Below are positions 50,720-60,984 of a stretch of DNA of 64,000 bases, in pieces. Within the stretch, counting starts at the first letter, position 1, and each line of letters starts with the position of its first letter. The position numbers were made by a program, and so were the translations under genes. Source of the DNA: Panonychus citri (Eukaryota > Arthropoda > Arachnida > Trombidiformes > Tetranychidae); assembly GCF_014898815.1 (NCBI RefSeq), contig NW_026515500.1, positions 806,001 through 870,000 on the forward strand, written 5' to 3'. The notes under the pieces were generated by a model. That model was not told the DNA's origin. It searched no databases and saw only the letters and a list, made by a program, of their open reading frames with translations.

Positions 50720-51256
50720 TACCCAGAAAATTAATATTAATAAACTATCAGGGAGAAACTTTTGATTCACTCCCGTACTTCGTTAACTTTTAACCGTTTG
50801 TTTCAAGTAATTATTCATTTGATTAGTGAATTTCTCTGAAAATCTCCATATTCATGTCATTTTTCATCATTGAATTTTAGTATACTACATTTTTAATTAA
50901 TCAATTGTTTAGCATCATCTTGCATTCAATTCTAAAATATTAGTTATTTATCCAACTGTAGTTGTGTTTCCGTTTGAAAGCAAATTATGAGAAAAGAGTA
51001 AAGAAATGAGTGCCTCTTCACCAATATTTGATTTGATTTGCAGAATTTAAATTATCAGAAAATTAGAATTACTTTAGTAAACATTCATTTGAGTTTATTC
51101 AGGTAACTTTATGGATACCAGAACAACACGTTAACATGTGAAAAATTGCATAAAAGATGAAATCATTCGAAAGAGACAATAATTAAGTTGTATTTCTATC
51201 AGAATTAGTGAAAAATTCCAATAATTAAAATTTAAATTGTTAATCACGAGAGAAAA
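50720..51256. promoter_or_regulatory. Upstream region of silk copy 2
   Basis: Bases 50725-50862 duplicate the 3' flank of silk copy 1. Bases 51094-51256 match the upstream region of silk copy 3 (61609-61782), including TTTATTCAGGTAACTTTAT, AACAACACGTTRACAT and a CATAAAAG box (51149-51156) that may serve as a TATA element. The AAATTTAAA leader block lies at 51225-51250. Confidence 0.55.
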
Positions 51257-51700
51257 ATGAGTTTCAATTCACTTTTGGCTTTTAATTTTTTTTTGTTCAT
51301 CACCATTTTCCTGGGGCTTATGTCATCTTTATCCTACCAATATCATGGTTCTGTATCTGATAATGTAACTAGCGCTGGTGCTGGTTCTGGTGCTGATGGT
51401 TACGGTCAGGGTGCTGGTTCTGGTGGTTATGGTCAGGGTGCTGGTTCTGGTGCTGGTGGTTATGGTCAGGGCTCTGGTGCTGGTGGTTATGGTCAGGGCT
51501 CTGGTGCTGGTGGTTATGGTCAGGGCTCTGGTGCTGGTGGTTACGGTCAGGCTGCTGGTTCTGGTGCTGATCAAGGGAGGTATAGTCAGGGTGCTGCTGC
51601 TGCTGCTGCTAGAGGTCAGTCTCAAAGGGGAGTTACAACAACCTCCACCAACCAAACATCCTTAGCTATGAGAACTTTCAGCAATTTGGATCTAAAATGA
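51257..51700 (+). CDS. Silk-like secreted protein (copy 2): GGYGQGSGA repeats and poly-Ala, no C-terminal domain
   Basis: Predicted 147-residue secreted protein. The leader MSFNSLLAFNFFLFITIFLG is clearly homologous to copy 1. Residues about 40-105 are GGYGQGSGA/GAGSGAGGYGQ repeats, in the style of spider major ampullate silk, followed by an Ala7 block (GAAAAAAARGQ) and about 30 non-repetitive residues ending SLAMRTFSNLDLK. The spidroin-type C-terminal domain of copy 1 is absent, and I see no remnant of it in any frame downstream. It is either a specialised short silk or coating protein, or a truncated gene. The upstream region shared with copy 3 suggests that it is or was expressed. Confidence 0.8.
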   Translation: MSFNSLLAFNFFLFITIFLGLMSSLSYQYHGSVSDNVTSAGAGSGADGYGQGAGSGGYGQGAGSGAGGYGQGSGAGGYGQGSGAGGYGQGSGAGGYGQAAGSGADQGRYSQGAAAAAARGQSQRGVTTTSTNQTSLAMRTFSNLDLK

Positions 51701-52754
51701 GATAGTAAATCAATTCATTTTGTTCGAAAACTGAGTTTCAATCACCTGGTAAATTTAATTCAGTTAATCATTCGATTTAGTTAAATTACTAATTATTTAT
51801 GAATCTAATTAATTAATATTATTAATAATATTAATAATAAAAATCTAAATCTGCTTCTTGATGATAAAATTTCTTTTCATGACCTTACATACATTATGAA
51901 ATACATGTATTATTAATAAAGAAAAGTGAACTTAAAAAGTTTCGATTCATTAATGTTTAAATTAAAAAATTCTCATTTATTATGTGTCACTGGTGAGATA
52001 GTCTAGATAAATTTCGTAAAATGAGGTCACAATCCAGTATTCCATCCTGAACCAGAACTAGTATTCGAACATTAAATTATCTATCGAACAAGGACGAGAT
52101 CGCCAACTAGCGTTTGATCCAGCCCACGTACCATAACCAAGGCCAGTATCATATCTCTGAACACATCTCGTACCATTTTCATTTGTATCCATTTTAATCG
52201 AAACTAATGATGAAATTTCAGATTGATCATCTATCTCATAGTGGCGTAATTATCAAATTCTGTCAAATTTAATTTGATTATCAAATTTTGATAATCTATC
52301 TCTTAGATGGAGGTAAAAATGCATGAAAAGTTTCAATGAATAGAAGTGGAAATATAATCCCAATCGATCTGAATTATTGTTACCGTTTATTACAGAGTGG
52401 TTTATTCACTTGATGTCTTTCGATTATTGAACTTGTTTCACATTTCACCATGAAGATGAACTAATTGTTTGAGTTATATTTAATCACACTTGTAATGGAA
52501 ACTAATTAAGCAATTTTAGATTGATAATCTTTCTGATAGATGGAGGTAATGGAAAGTGTGAATGAATTGAATTAATCTGATTCAATTTGAATTATTGTCT
52601 CTCGAACATACAGTGTTTCCCGATTGAAGAAACCAAACTTTCAAATGAGAAAACCTTTTTTTCATTTGAAGAAACCAAACTTTCAAATGAAGAAACCAAA
52701 ATGATTTTTATTGATTTTTAATTGTGATTAATTAATTAATTTCGATTCAAAATT
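51701..52754. other. Intergenic with duplicated fragments
   Basis: Contains a short piece of CD36 exon 2 (about 52240-52262, GTGGCGTAATTATCAAATTC), a roughly 120-base stretch (52485-52605) duplicated at 58265-58390, and a small direct repeat of GAAGAAACCAAACTTTCAAA at about 52627 and 52669. No intact gene. Confidence 0.55.
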
Positions 52755-53120
52755 GGGAATGAAAAAGGTAATCTAGATGAGTCACAATTAAAATTCGATT
52801 GATTTTTGATTACTTCGATAATTAGTAATTTAACTCTTTAAAATTCTGATCGATTAACAATTCTAGCAATTGTTTCATAATTCACTTGCATTCAAAGGTA
52901 TAAACTAAAATTAAATTTAGATTGGAAATCGATTGTTTTTGAATAAGAAAAAAAGTTGATCATTAATTTAAAATGAATATTGAATTTTCATATCAAATTA
53001 AGATAAGAACTTGAATCATGGGCTCGAATTAATAGTTAATGATCTTGAAGTTCTCACTTGGAAATTAAAATGCAATTGTTTCAACTTTCATGAGAAAAAA
53101 TTAAATAATCATAATTGTTA
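52755..53120 (+). pseudogene. Fragment of CD36/SCARB exon 2 end and intron 2
   Basis: Matches 59508-59870 of the intact receptor gene: the exon 2 donor (GAAAAAGGTAATCTAGATGA) followed by nearly all of intron 2, then a break directly into VWA-gene sequence at about 53121. A non-coding relic. Confidence 0.85.
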
Positions 53121-53675
53121 AGGTTTGCTTCGGTCGATATCCTAAGCCAGAAGAAAAAGGTCGATGTTGGGAGGCCAAAAAGAACGAAGAAATTAGAATC
53201 GATGTCAGTGATCCATGTAAAGATCGAGATGTTCTGACCTGTGAACCTTTTTACTTCACTATCACACCTCCTGATCAGGGAATGTCATCAAACACTATTT
53301 GCTCAGGTGAGAATAAGAGAGAAAAATAGTAAAAAACAATACAATTAACTTTCGAGAATCAAAATAATCCAATTAATTATCTTGTTAATTTCTTTTCACA
53401 GACAAAAAGTGTCTCAATGCTCGACAAATTGAATTCAACTTGAGTTATTCAAGTTCTCTCATGTTTCTGGTACTGAATATTGTGACCGAGCAACGATAAG
53501 TATCGATGATAGAGGTTTCCGTGACACTGCAACTAATTATCTCAACGCTCGACAAATTAAATTCAAGTTCTCCGGAGCTTTCAAAGCTTTGGAATTGAGC
53601 AAGAGCTATATAATAGGAGAGTCCGTAATCACGAGTAAGATTGAAAAAGTACGATCAACTATCGACTCGGCTTAA
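53121..53675 (+). pseudogene. Scrambled fragment of the VWA-like gene
   Basis: Bases 53121-53440 match the end of exon 4, intron 4 and the start of exon 5 of the gene at 41716-45598 (CFGRYPKPEEKGRCWEAKKN and onward). Bases 53458-53675 match exon 3 (VSGTEYCDRATISIDDRGF) but are interrupted at about 53541-53577 by a second piece of exon 5 (AACGCTCGACAAATTAAATT). Exon order is therefore inverted relative to the parent (4-5 then 3). It ends in a stop (TCGGCTTAA). It cannot encode the parent protein. Confidence 0.88.
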
Positions 53676-53784
53676 TCCATACTATTATTATAATGAAGAT
53701 ATTTATGTCTTAGATGAAGGTAAAAATCTATTGAAGATCTCGATGAATTGAATAGAAATGGATATTAATCCCAATAAATCAATC

Positions 53785-53886
53785 AATTTTACCTTCATTC
53801 ACACCTCAGTGAGGTTAATGCTTCATACATTTATCATCAGACTGGGTCTGATGGCCTTGCGGCACTGAGCTAATCGCCCAGGTTAC
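53785..53886 (-). repeat. Structured 102-base repeat, copy A (LINE 3' end)
   Basis: Nearly identical to 55166-55268. Read on the minus strand it contains a GCC-GCAA-GGC tetraloop hairpin, an 8-base-pair hairpin CATCAGACCCAGTCTGATG and a CACCTCAGTGAGGT-type hairpin. This copy is at the 3' end of the reverse-transcriptase relic, as expected of a LINE 3' tail. Confidence 0.9.
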
Positions 53887-55165
53887 AGAGTTTTTGTTCG
53901 AGTATCATTACAATGATAGTTATATTATCGATTTTGTACTTAATTCTATTGTTATTGGCTAAGTTTAGGTCATCTAGATGAAATTCTATCGTTTTTTCGC
54001 ATTCGCTTAAGTAATAAGTGATGGTCCTGATTTTCCTTTTTCTTGTGTTGAGTGTGTTTGTCAAGACTTCTACTTTGTTACATAGCTTGATTAGTCTCTT
54101 CAGGTTCATCCCATGATAAGTGTCGTAAACTTTTTCTATCTTGGTGGGGAAAAAGGTTTGAAACTGCGATGGTGTTCTTCCCATTAGACTCATTTCCGAT
54201 ATTTTGCTCTCTATTTCTTTCGTGATTTCTTTTTCGGTAAGGATACAGTTCTTGATTTTGATCTTCGTTCTGGGGTTTATCGGTACTTTCCCATTATCGT
54301 CTGTTGTGGTCCATGTGTACATCTCGTTGTGGTTTTCCATGATTTTTATGACTGCTTTAGTTGACTCAGACCTTGGATGTCTTACAATTAGTTCCGGAAG
54401 AGAGTAATTGACAATCATATTTCTGTGTTTGTTTACTAGACAGTAAATTGCTAGTATATGATTTCTGTACAGATTTTTGGTGTCCGATTCGTACACTGTG
54501 GATTCCTCATCTACGAAAAAATTCGTTTTTGTTGATACCGTACTTCACATTAGTGAGCGATTGATAATTTACTTGATGGTTTCAGAATTTTTTGATGCTT
54601 TTTTCATCAGGTTCATCGAAGGTTCGGCGGTGTTGAAACTCTCTAAGTTTCAGTCAATTTTCTTTACAATTTGATATTTTTCTAGTGGCTTTCACCATTG
54701 CAGTTAACCAGATTTGTAATAGATTTACGATGTTGAATACTATTAACGGAGTCCAACTTGATATGTTGTTTGGGATGCTTTGTGTTTTGTTTTATTTTTG
54801 TTTGATGTTGATCTTTGGGTTGTGTTCCAATACTAGTTTTTTCTAGGTTGTCGGGATGAATTGAATATGAAGTGTATTTTCCTAAAAATTTTTCTATTGT
54901 TGTTCGTGTTATGATCTTGGTTTTTTCTTGATTGATTTCTAGATTGATTTGTGCCAATTTAAGTTGTACAATCTCCAGGTCCTTTTCTTTCGTCTCTTCA
55001 GTTGATAAGATTACTAAATCGTCAGCAAAAGATATTGTTTGCACTCCTCTTTCCATTATTTTTCTTATTGCCGAATTGAGACCAATGATGATCCAGCCAC
55101 TGTTCTTCATCATCTTGCTAATATAATACTTTTCCATTCTCCTTGTATCTCAATACTCTAAAACT
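53870..55165 (-). mobile_element. Decayed non-LTR retrotransposon (reverse transcriptase relic)
   Basis: Minus-strand remnant, 5'-truncated. Frame 55137-54682 contains the reverse transcriptase catalytic box (GVQTISFADDLVILSTEE) followed by LEINQEKTKIIT and LGKYTSYSI, the usual order after the active site in LINE polymerases. A second frame, 54496-53870, carries the region further downstream. The two frames are separated by about 190 bases with stops or frameshifts, so the element is dead. No endonuclease domain is present. The clade (R1, I, jockey, CR1) cannot be fixed from this. It sits inside, and so postdates, the duplicated block that continues at 57330 in the sister copy. Confidence 0.85.
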
Positions 55166-55268
55166 AATTTTACCGTTTATTCACACCTCAGTGAGGTTAA
55201 TGCTTCATACATTTATCATCAGACTGGGTCTGATGGCCTTGCGGCACTGAGTTAATCGCCCAGGTTAC
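55166..55268 (-). repeat. Structured 103-base repeat, copy B
   Basis: Direct-orientation copy of 53785-53886 lying just 5' of the reverse-transcriptase relic. It is probably the extreme 3' end of a second, more truncated insertion of the same LINE, or one half of a tandem dimer. Confidence 0.88.
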
Positions 55269-55734
55269 CGAAAATTAAGTTTATTTCTACTCAATAGAAG
55301 GCGACACAAGTTTCGATTAGTTTATCATTCAACGAATTTACTAACAATTTTTAATTTAACTTGCAAATTGGGAGTTATTTTGATAATTTAACATTTCGTG
55401 TTTAACTTTAATAGAATTTAATCGATAACAGTTTGAATACACGTTAATTAAAAGAAAAGAAATAGAGAAAATTACTCTTGGTAATTCCAAGTTGGTAGAA
55501 TAGTATATATTGTATTTGGTAGATGGCGAGCTAAATTTCGTTTTCAATCCAAACCGAGAGCAGAATTTAGAATAGAAATTGTATCTGAGAACAAAAGTGA
55601 AAACAAACGAATTAGATGCATAATAAATTTTAATCATTCGTTAGATTATTGACACTATGAGGAGATTGACATAAGTAATCCGACCAATTTACTATGGTAT
55701 TAATTTCCTTATTGAGGTACATAGAATAATAATG
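55269..55734. other. Intergenic, no gene seen
   Basis: AT-rich sequence between the LINE remnant and the secreted-peptide gene. The minus-strand frame at 55356-55637 has no recognisable feature. A GTAGATGGCGAGC word is at about 55521. Confidence 0.35.
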
Positions 55735-56070
55735 CTAGAGTAATGGTTGGTCGTCACTGTGATCGCGAGTCTTTGGTTCAAATATTTTACCATCAGGCGA
55801 GTCATTATCGCCAGTTGGATCTTTATCACCAGGCTTACGTCCCTTAGGGTATTTATCATCAGGCTCGTCATTATAGCCGAGTGAAAATTTATGACCAGGC
55901 TTACGTCCCTTAGGGCTTTTACCATCATCGCCAGTTGGAAATTCACGACTAGAATGAGCAAGACGAACTTGTCTCGAGGAAGTACCAGGAGTTGTATAAA
56001 GGCCAAATGCTGAAGCAACGGCGATTAACGCAACAGCGATCATGATAATTTGGAAAACATTTAAGTTCAT
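55735..56070 (-). CDS. Small secreted basic/acidic repeat peptide, unknown
   Basis: Predicted 111-residue protein in one exon. Residues 1-21 (core FQIIMIAVALIAVASAFG) are a clear signal peptide. The mature part is very polar and lacks cysteine. It carries imperfect repeats built around PKGRKPG (about 53-59 and 75-81), each followed by HK or DK and an acidic Asn/Asp stretch (YNDEPDDK, GDNDSPDGK). The dibasic RK sites could be cleavage points, but GRKPG lacks the usual amidation layout. A TTAAATATAC box lies about 25-30 bases upstream of the ATG on this strand. Function unknown; salivary or glandular secretion is a possibility, inferred only from the signal peptide and the silk/accessory neighbourhood. 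Confidence 0.65.
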   Translation of the reverse strand: MNLNVFQIIMIAVALIAVASAFGLYTTPGTSSRQVRLAHSSREFPTGDDGKSPKGRKPGHKFSLGYNDEPDDKYPKGRKPGDKDPTGDNDSPDGKIFEPKTRDHSDDQPLL

Positions 56071-56979
56071 GATGAGATAAATGGAATCTGTATATTTAAC
56101 ACAAGACTAACAAAAATTTAAACTTGTTGATAGTTCGATCAATCGGTTTACGATGATATTAATATCACTTCAACAAAAACTCAACCTTTTTATATCAAAA
56201 CCATAGAAAACTATTTATTCAAATGGTTTAAATTAATTGCTAAGCAACAAGTGAATTTTATTCACCTGTCATAATACTTGGATTCCCATCTAATATGGAA
56301 CAATATGCCAATTCACTGAACGATCTTTAAAAAGATCATCTTAGAATATTTTTGCAGGTCAATAATACAATTCAAGGATATCAAATATTATTTATATAAA
56401 CTTTTAACTTCTACTTTTGATTTAATCAACTATAAAATGTTTTCCCTTTATGATTCCAATGACTCAGAAAAATTCAGTTACGTTTGAATAAATTATTTGT
56501 TATTGATTAAAAACGAGTTACAACTGATTTTGTATGTGTTAGAAAAAGCAACTTATGTAGTTGTATTCAAATTTGCTCGAAAAATTGTCAGAAATTGAAT
56601 AAAAGTTGCTCTTCGTTTACTTGATTCTTTTTAAGAGAAAAATGTCTCATTACTTGATAATCCCAATACTGTGGTCGATTCTCGCCTGCAAATATTTGAT
56701 TGCGTTAATTACTTTAATTAATTAAGCTATCAACTTAACTTGCAACTGTAGCAATCAAGTTGTTAACCAACTTTTCTTCAATCATCTTTTCCTCTCCTCT
56801 GTATTTGTATTGCCCATTTAGTGGCAAGTTCTGGGATTTAAGTTATTAATTGTGACTTTTTAAAGGTGTGATTAATCAATTTCATCTTGAACTTCCAGAG
56901 AATCACATTGAAAAAAGTTAAAGTGATTAAATGATGGAAAAAATTGAGAAATTTTCTTTAGATAAATTAGTTAAACGAA
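56071..56979. other. Intergenic upstream of the secreted peptide
   Basis: AT-rich, nothing recognised apart from the presumed promoter of the minus-strand peptide gene near 56090-56110. Confidence 0.4.
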
Positions 56980-57295
56980 GAGATTCGAATCGATGTCAGT
57001 GATCCATGTAAAGATCGAGATATTCTGACCTGTGAACTTTTTACTTCACCATCACACCTCCTGATCAGGGGATGTCATCAAACACTATTTGCTCAGGTGA
57101 GACTAAGAGAGAAAAACAGTAAAAAACAATACAATTAACTTTCAAGAATCAAAATAATCCAACTAATTATCTTGTTAATTTCTTTCCACAGACAAAAAGT
57201 GTCTCAACGCTCGACAAATTAAATTCAAGTTCTCCGGAGAGTCCGTAATCACGAGTAAGATTGAAAAAGTACGATCAACTATCGACTCGGCTTAA
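56980..57295 (+). pseudogene. Second fragment of the VWA-like gene
   Basis: Matches the end of exon 4 (IRIDVSDPCKDRD..., with a one-base deletion at GAACTTTTTAC), intron 4, the start of exon 5, then a fused piece of exon 3 (GAGTCCGTAATCACGAGTAAG). The exon 5/exon 3 junction TTCAAGTTCTCCGGAG is shared with the relic at 53121-53675, so both derive from one already scrambled ancestor. Confidence 0.88.
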
Positions 57296-57326
57296 TCCAT
57301 ACTATTATTATAATGAAGATATTTAT

Positions 57327-57795
57327 GTCTTAGATGAAGGTAAAAATCTATTGAAGGTCTCGATGAATTGAATAGAAATGGATATTAATCACAATCAATC
57401 TGAGTTATTGTCCAATGCATGATAAATATAAATCATTACAGATGATTTACTTGATACTTGGATATTTTTTAATATTCAAAATCATTTCCTAAGGAGAATG
57501 TAAACCAAATTTTAGTTTTGAGCTAAAAGTTGAAACTTTGTGTATTTGTAGGGCTACAAATATGAAGTCCAAATATATTTATTTCTTTCGGATCTGATCA
57601 GCAGTTTTCGAGAAAATCGAGCTCGATGTTGAAACTTCAGGTCACTTTTTCTCTGTAACGATAAGTTTTCAGATCATGAATTTTTTATTCCACCGACAAC
57701 TTTTCATGCCGTTTCTTTTCAATATACATTATTTAAATTAATAATTAATATAAGCAAAAATATGAAATTCACAAAAGCATTAAGATCAAAATGAT
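57327..57795 (+). repeat. Segmental duplication, copy of 48958-49429
   Basis: Sister copy of the block preceding the CD36 pseudogene. In this copy the block is followed by a MITE and then the intact receptor gene, which gives the order of the original unit. Confidence 0.85.
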
Positions 57796-57822
57796 TCCGA
57801 ATATCGAGTGGTTAACATGGTA

Positions 57823-58094
57823 CAGTAATGCCTTTCAAAATGACCCATCGTTATGGTAACATTAAATTTGGAAGATTTTTAAGTTTTAATTAGGATTAAA
57901 TCTTATCAATTTGGTCTAAAAAAATGAAAATTAATAATTTCACTTCAAGTTCAGATTGTTACGAGGATTTTAATTCATAATTATTTGTGTTTAGTATTTT
58001 TTTAATCTAAATAATTGATTAATTTCAACCCTTTCGAATGACCCGCTCTACAAATCGTTGTCAACATGATGGGTCATTTTGAAAGGTTTTACTG
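57823..58094. mobile_element. MITE with CAGTAAAACCTTTCAAAATG inverted repeats
   Basis: 272-base element with 27-29-base terminal inverted repeats: CAGTAATGCCTTTCAAAATG at 57823 and, as its complement, CAGTAAAACCTTTCAAAATG from 58094 inward; both run on into GACCCATC. It is flanked by TA (57821-57822 and 58095-58096). The CAGTA start, TA target and lack of coding sequence point to a non-autonomous Tc1/mariner (pogo-like) element. Confidence 0.88.
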
Positions 58095-58614
58095 TAGTTG
58101 TTAATGATCTCCTTATTCATATTTGATAAAAAAATCTTTCACAATTATTAATAATTTTCGTGGCTGTGGAGTCAAATCGTTAATTACGGAGTAGTTCACT
58201 CACTTGGTATCTATTGATTATCTAATTTGTTTCAAATACTATGAAAATGAACTAATTGTTTATAGTTAATCCTAATTGTAATGGAAACTAATTAAGCAAT
58301 TTTAGATTGATAATTTATCTGATAGATGGAGGTAATGGAAAGTGTGAATGAATTGAATTAATCTGATTCAATTTGAATTATTGTCTCTTGAGCATAAGAA
58401 ATATTAATGATTATTGATATTTATTCGTGTTCACAATTAATGAAATGTAAATTTGGAACATTTATTTACATTCATTTAATTTTTTTATTATTAATAATTC
58501 TTTCTCTGTGCTGTTTATTATTGGTGGTTTAATTAGGTTGTTTAGTTTGGAACTGAATCTTAATTGTGATGAATTTAAAGAAAATCAAATAGTTTTGATG
58601 CGAAGAAAAAAATA

Positions 58615-60984
58615 ATGCTAAAAAATATAAAAAAAGAGATTGAGAATATGGTAGACTCTAAAAAGTCGGGTCGCCCTTTATGGGTCAAGTTCATTCGTTA
58701 TGGAGTGATTGCTGGGATTCTTGGAACTCTATTCGCTACCCTCCAACCCTGGGCTATAGAAAAGATAATCAGTTCACAAATGAAAATCGATCCTTGGTGT
58801 CTAGCTTACAAGTTCTGGGAAAGAATACCAGTAAAAATTATAAATAAATTCAATTTATTTAACATTGAAAATCCGGATCAATTCTTGAAAGGAGATAAAT
58901 TAAAAGTTCGCGAGGTTGGACCTTTCGTATTATCGTAAGTTCTCAGTGATTTCATTCATCTGTAAGTAATTAAAGTAAGTCAATGGTTATTTTATTGTTA
59001 TTAGAGAGCAAAGGTGGAAAGAGGTAATTGAATTCAGTGAAAGGACAATCAAATATTACGAGTGGCGTAATTATCAAATTCTGTACGAACAATCAAACGG
59101 ATCTTGGGATCAAGAGATTACTGTTCTTAATCCATTTGTAGCTTCAACTGGGGCAATTGTTGGAGATAAATTGGAACAATTAATTCCCATCCCATTGGCT
59201 GTCAGTCCTTTCGTCTATTCAGTTGTTTCTGTGGTTCTATTTGTCCACAGTCAGAATTTTTTCCTTAAAACTACACCTCGAAGTCTTATTACTGGACTTC
59301 GAGTTAATCTTCTGGACACAGTGACCACTCTTCTCAAACCTCTCGAACTGTTGGGCATTATGGCTTCCGATGTATTTCCAACATCAGAATTACCCAATAA
59401 TTCAATTGGAATTTTGAATAGCCGAAATTTCACCCGATTAGGACCTCTAGAAATTTACACAGGTATCGAATTACCAAAGGAAATGTATACAAGTACAATA
59501 GCATTTAGAAACGAAAGGTAATCTAGATGAGCCACAATTAAAATTCGATTGATTTTTGATTACTTCGATAATTAGTAATTTAACTCTTTAAAATTCTGAT
59601 CGATTAACAATTCTAGCAATTGTTTCATAATTCACTTGCATTCAAAGGTATAAACTAAAATTAAATTTAGATTGGAAATCGATTGTTTTTGAATAAGAAA
59701 AAAAGTTGATCATTAATTTGAAACGAATATTGAATTTTCATATCAAATTAAGACAAGAACTTGAATCATAGGCTCGAATTAATAGTTAATGATTTTGAAC
59801 TTCTAACTTGGAAATTAAGATGCAATTATTTAAATTTCATGAGAAAAAATTAAATAATGATAATTGTTAAATCTTTGATCAGATCAATGGATCGATGGAC
59901 TGGATCTGAATGTAATACCCCTCGAGGGACTGATGGAATCCAATTTCAACCCTTAATTGCAAGGAAAACTAGATTAACTGTGTTCATATCTGACATTTAC
60001 AGGTAAGTTAAATTGTCGACGAATTGATAAGCTAATTTAAACTATTGATATTCAAAAACCTTTAGATCATTGGATTTAACTTATGTCGGGGATTCTGATT
60101 ATTTCGGGATTCCCGGATTTAAATATGTTATTGGACCCGAAGTATTTGACCCTCCGAGTGTTAATCCAGCCAATGGATGTTATTGTGTCTATACAAGGGA
60201 AAAGAAATCACGATGTGAACACTATGGTCTCCTCGATTGTACCGGTGGATTTTCTGGGCCTCCGATCATAATAACTAGGCCACATTTTCTCGACACAGAT
60301 TCAGAAATTCAGGGACAAGTTGAAGGTCTATCGCCAGATCCAGAGAAACATGAATTCTACTTATTAGTTCAGCCTGATATTGGAATACCAATATCGGGTG
60401 CAGGTCGATTACAGTTTAACCTTAGAGTTGAACGGGTTCCATTTCTTCGTGGTTTTAACAATATTCGTGATACAATTGTTCCTTTGGGGTGGATCGAAAT
60501 ATCAAGTACATTGGATGGATCTTTATTTTATCTACTCAAGATTGGTCTCATTTTAGCTCCAAAGATCATCCTATCGGTTTTCTATCTCGTCGCTATTGGT
60601 GGTTGGGCAGCTTTTATCGGTGGACTTATATACCTTCTCGTTCGTAAGCTCAGGAAGGTAAACTCATTAATTTTCCATTTTCACTATAAGTGATTTACTA
60701 ATTCATTTATCTCGTTAATAACATTACTATTAATTCATTTTAATTTACAGTCAAGTGTAAGTGTTAGTAAAATTGGAAATGTCGATAAATTGTCATCAAT
60801 GGAAAAGGAGTCAATTAAAGTTCATCCATTGGAAATATCTCTGAATCAGCAGTTTTTTAGAAATAGAGTTCCCGTGGTTCCCGTTGATTATGGTAAATCG
60901 TCGATCATCAAATTTCACCAATTTCCGCTACGATTTAATCAAAATGGACAATTCGATCAACTTTTATTCACCACCAAATGTTGA
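58615..60984 (+). CDS. CD36/SCARB-family scavenger receptor, 5 exons
   Basis: Predicted 592-residue two-pass membrane receptor that binds lipids or lipoprotein-like ligands (family includes CD36, SR-BI, LIMP-2 and insect SNMP, ninaD, Crq). Exons: 58615-58934, 59005-59517, 59883-60002, 60066-60657, 60751-60984, all GT-AG and in phase. Features in order: an N-terminal membrane anchor (about 25-46), VREVGPFVLSEQRWKE (the family GPYV-like block), SECNTPRGTDGIQFQPL, the cysteine-bearing NGCYC...SRCEHYGLLDC block, SGPPIIITRPHFLDTD, and a C-terminal membrane segment (about 481-510) followed by a basic cytoplasmic tail of about 80 residues, longer than in CD36. A nearby broken copy (49430-50390) and an intron relic (52755-53120) show recent duplication. 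Which arthropod subfamily it belongs to is unclear. Confidence 0.95.

Noticed and set aside
51329..51665. Opposite-strand and alternative frames over silk copy 2
   Set aside because: Same repeat artefact; no start context or family features.
53785..55268. Penelope-like element with hammerhead ribozyme in the flanking repeats
   Set aside because: A CTGATGA word occurs in the repeat, but the paired GAAA core and stem arrangement of a hammerhead are not found, and the polymerase motif (FADD) looks LINE-like.
53785..55268. LTR retrotransposon interpretation of the two 102-base direct repeats
   Set aside because: The repeats are too short for LTRs, lack TG...CA ends, and the enclosed polymerase is of non-LTR type with no gag, protease or integrase.
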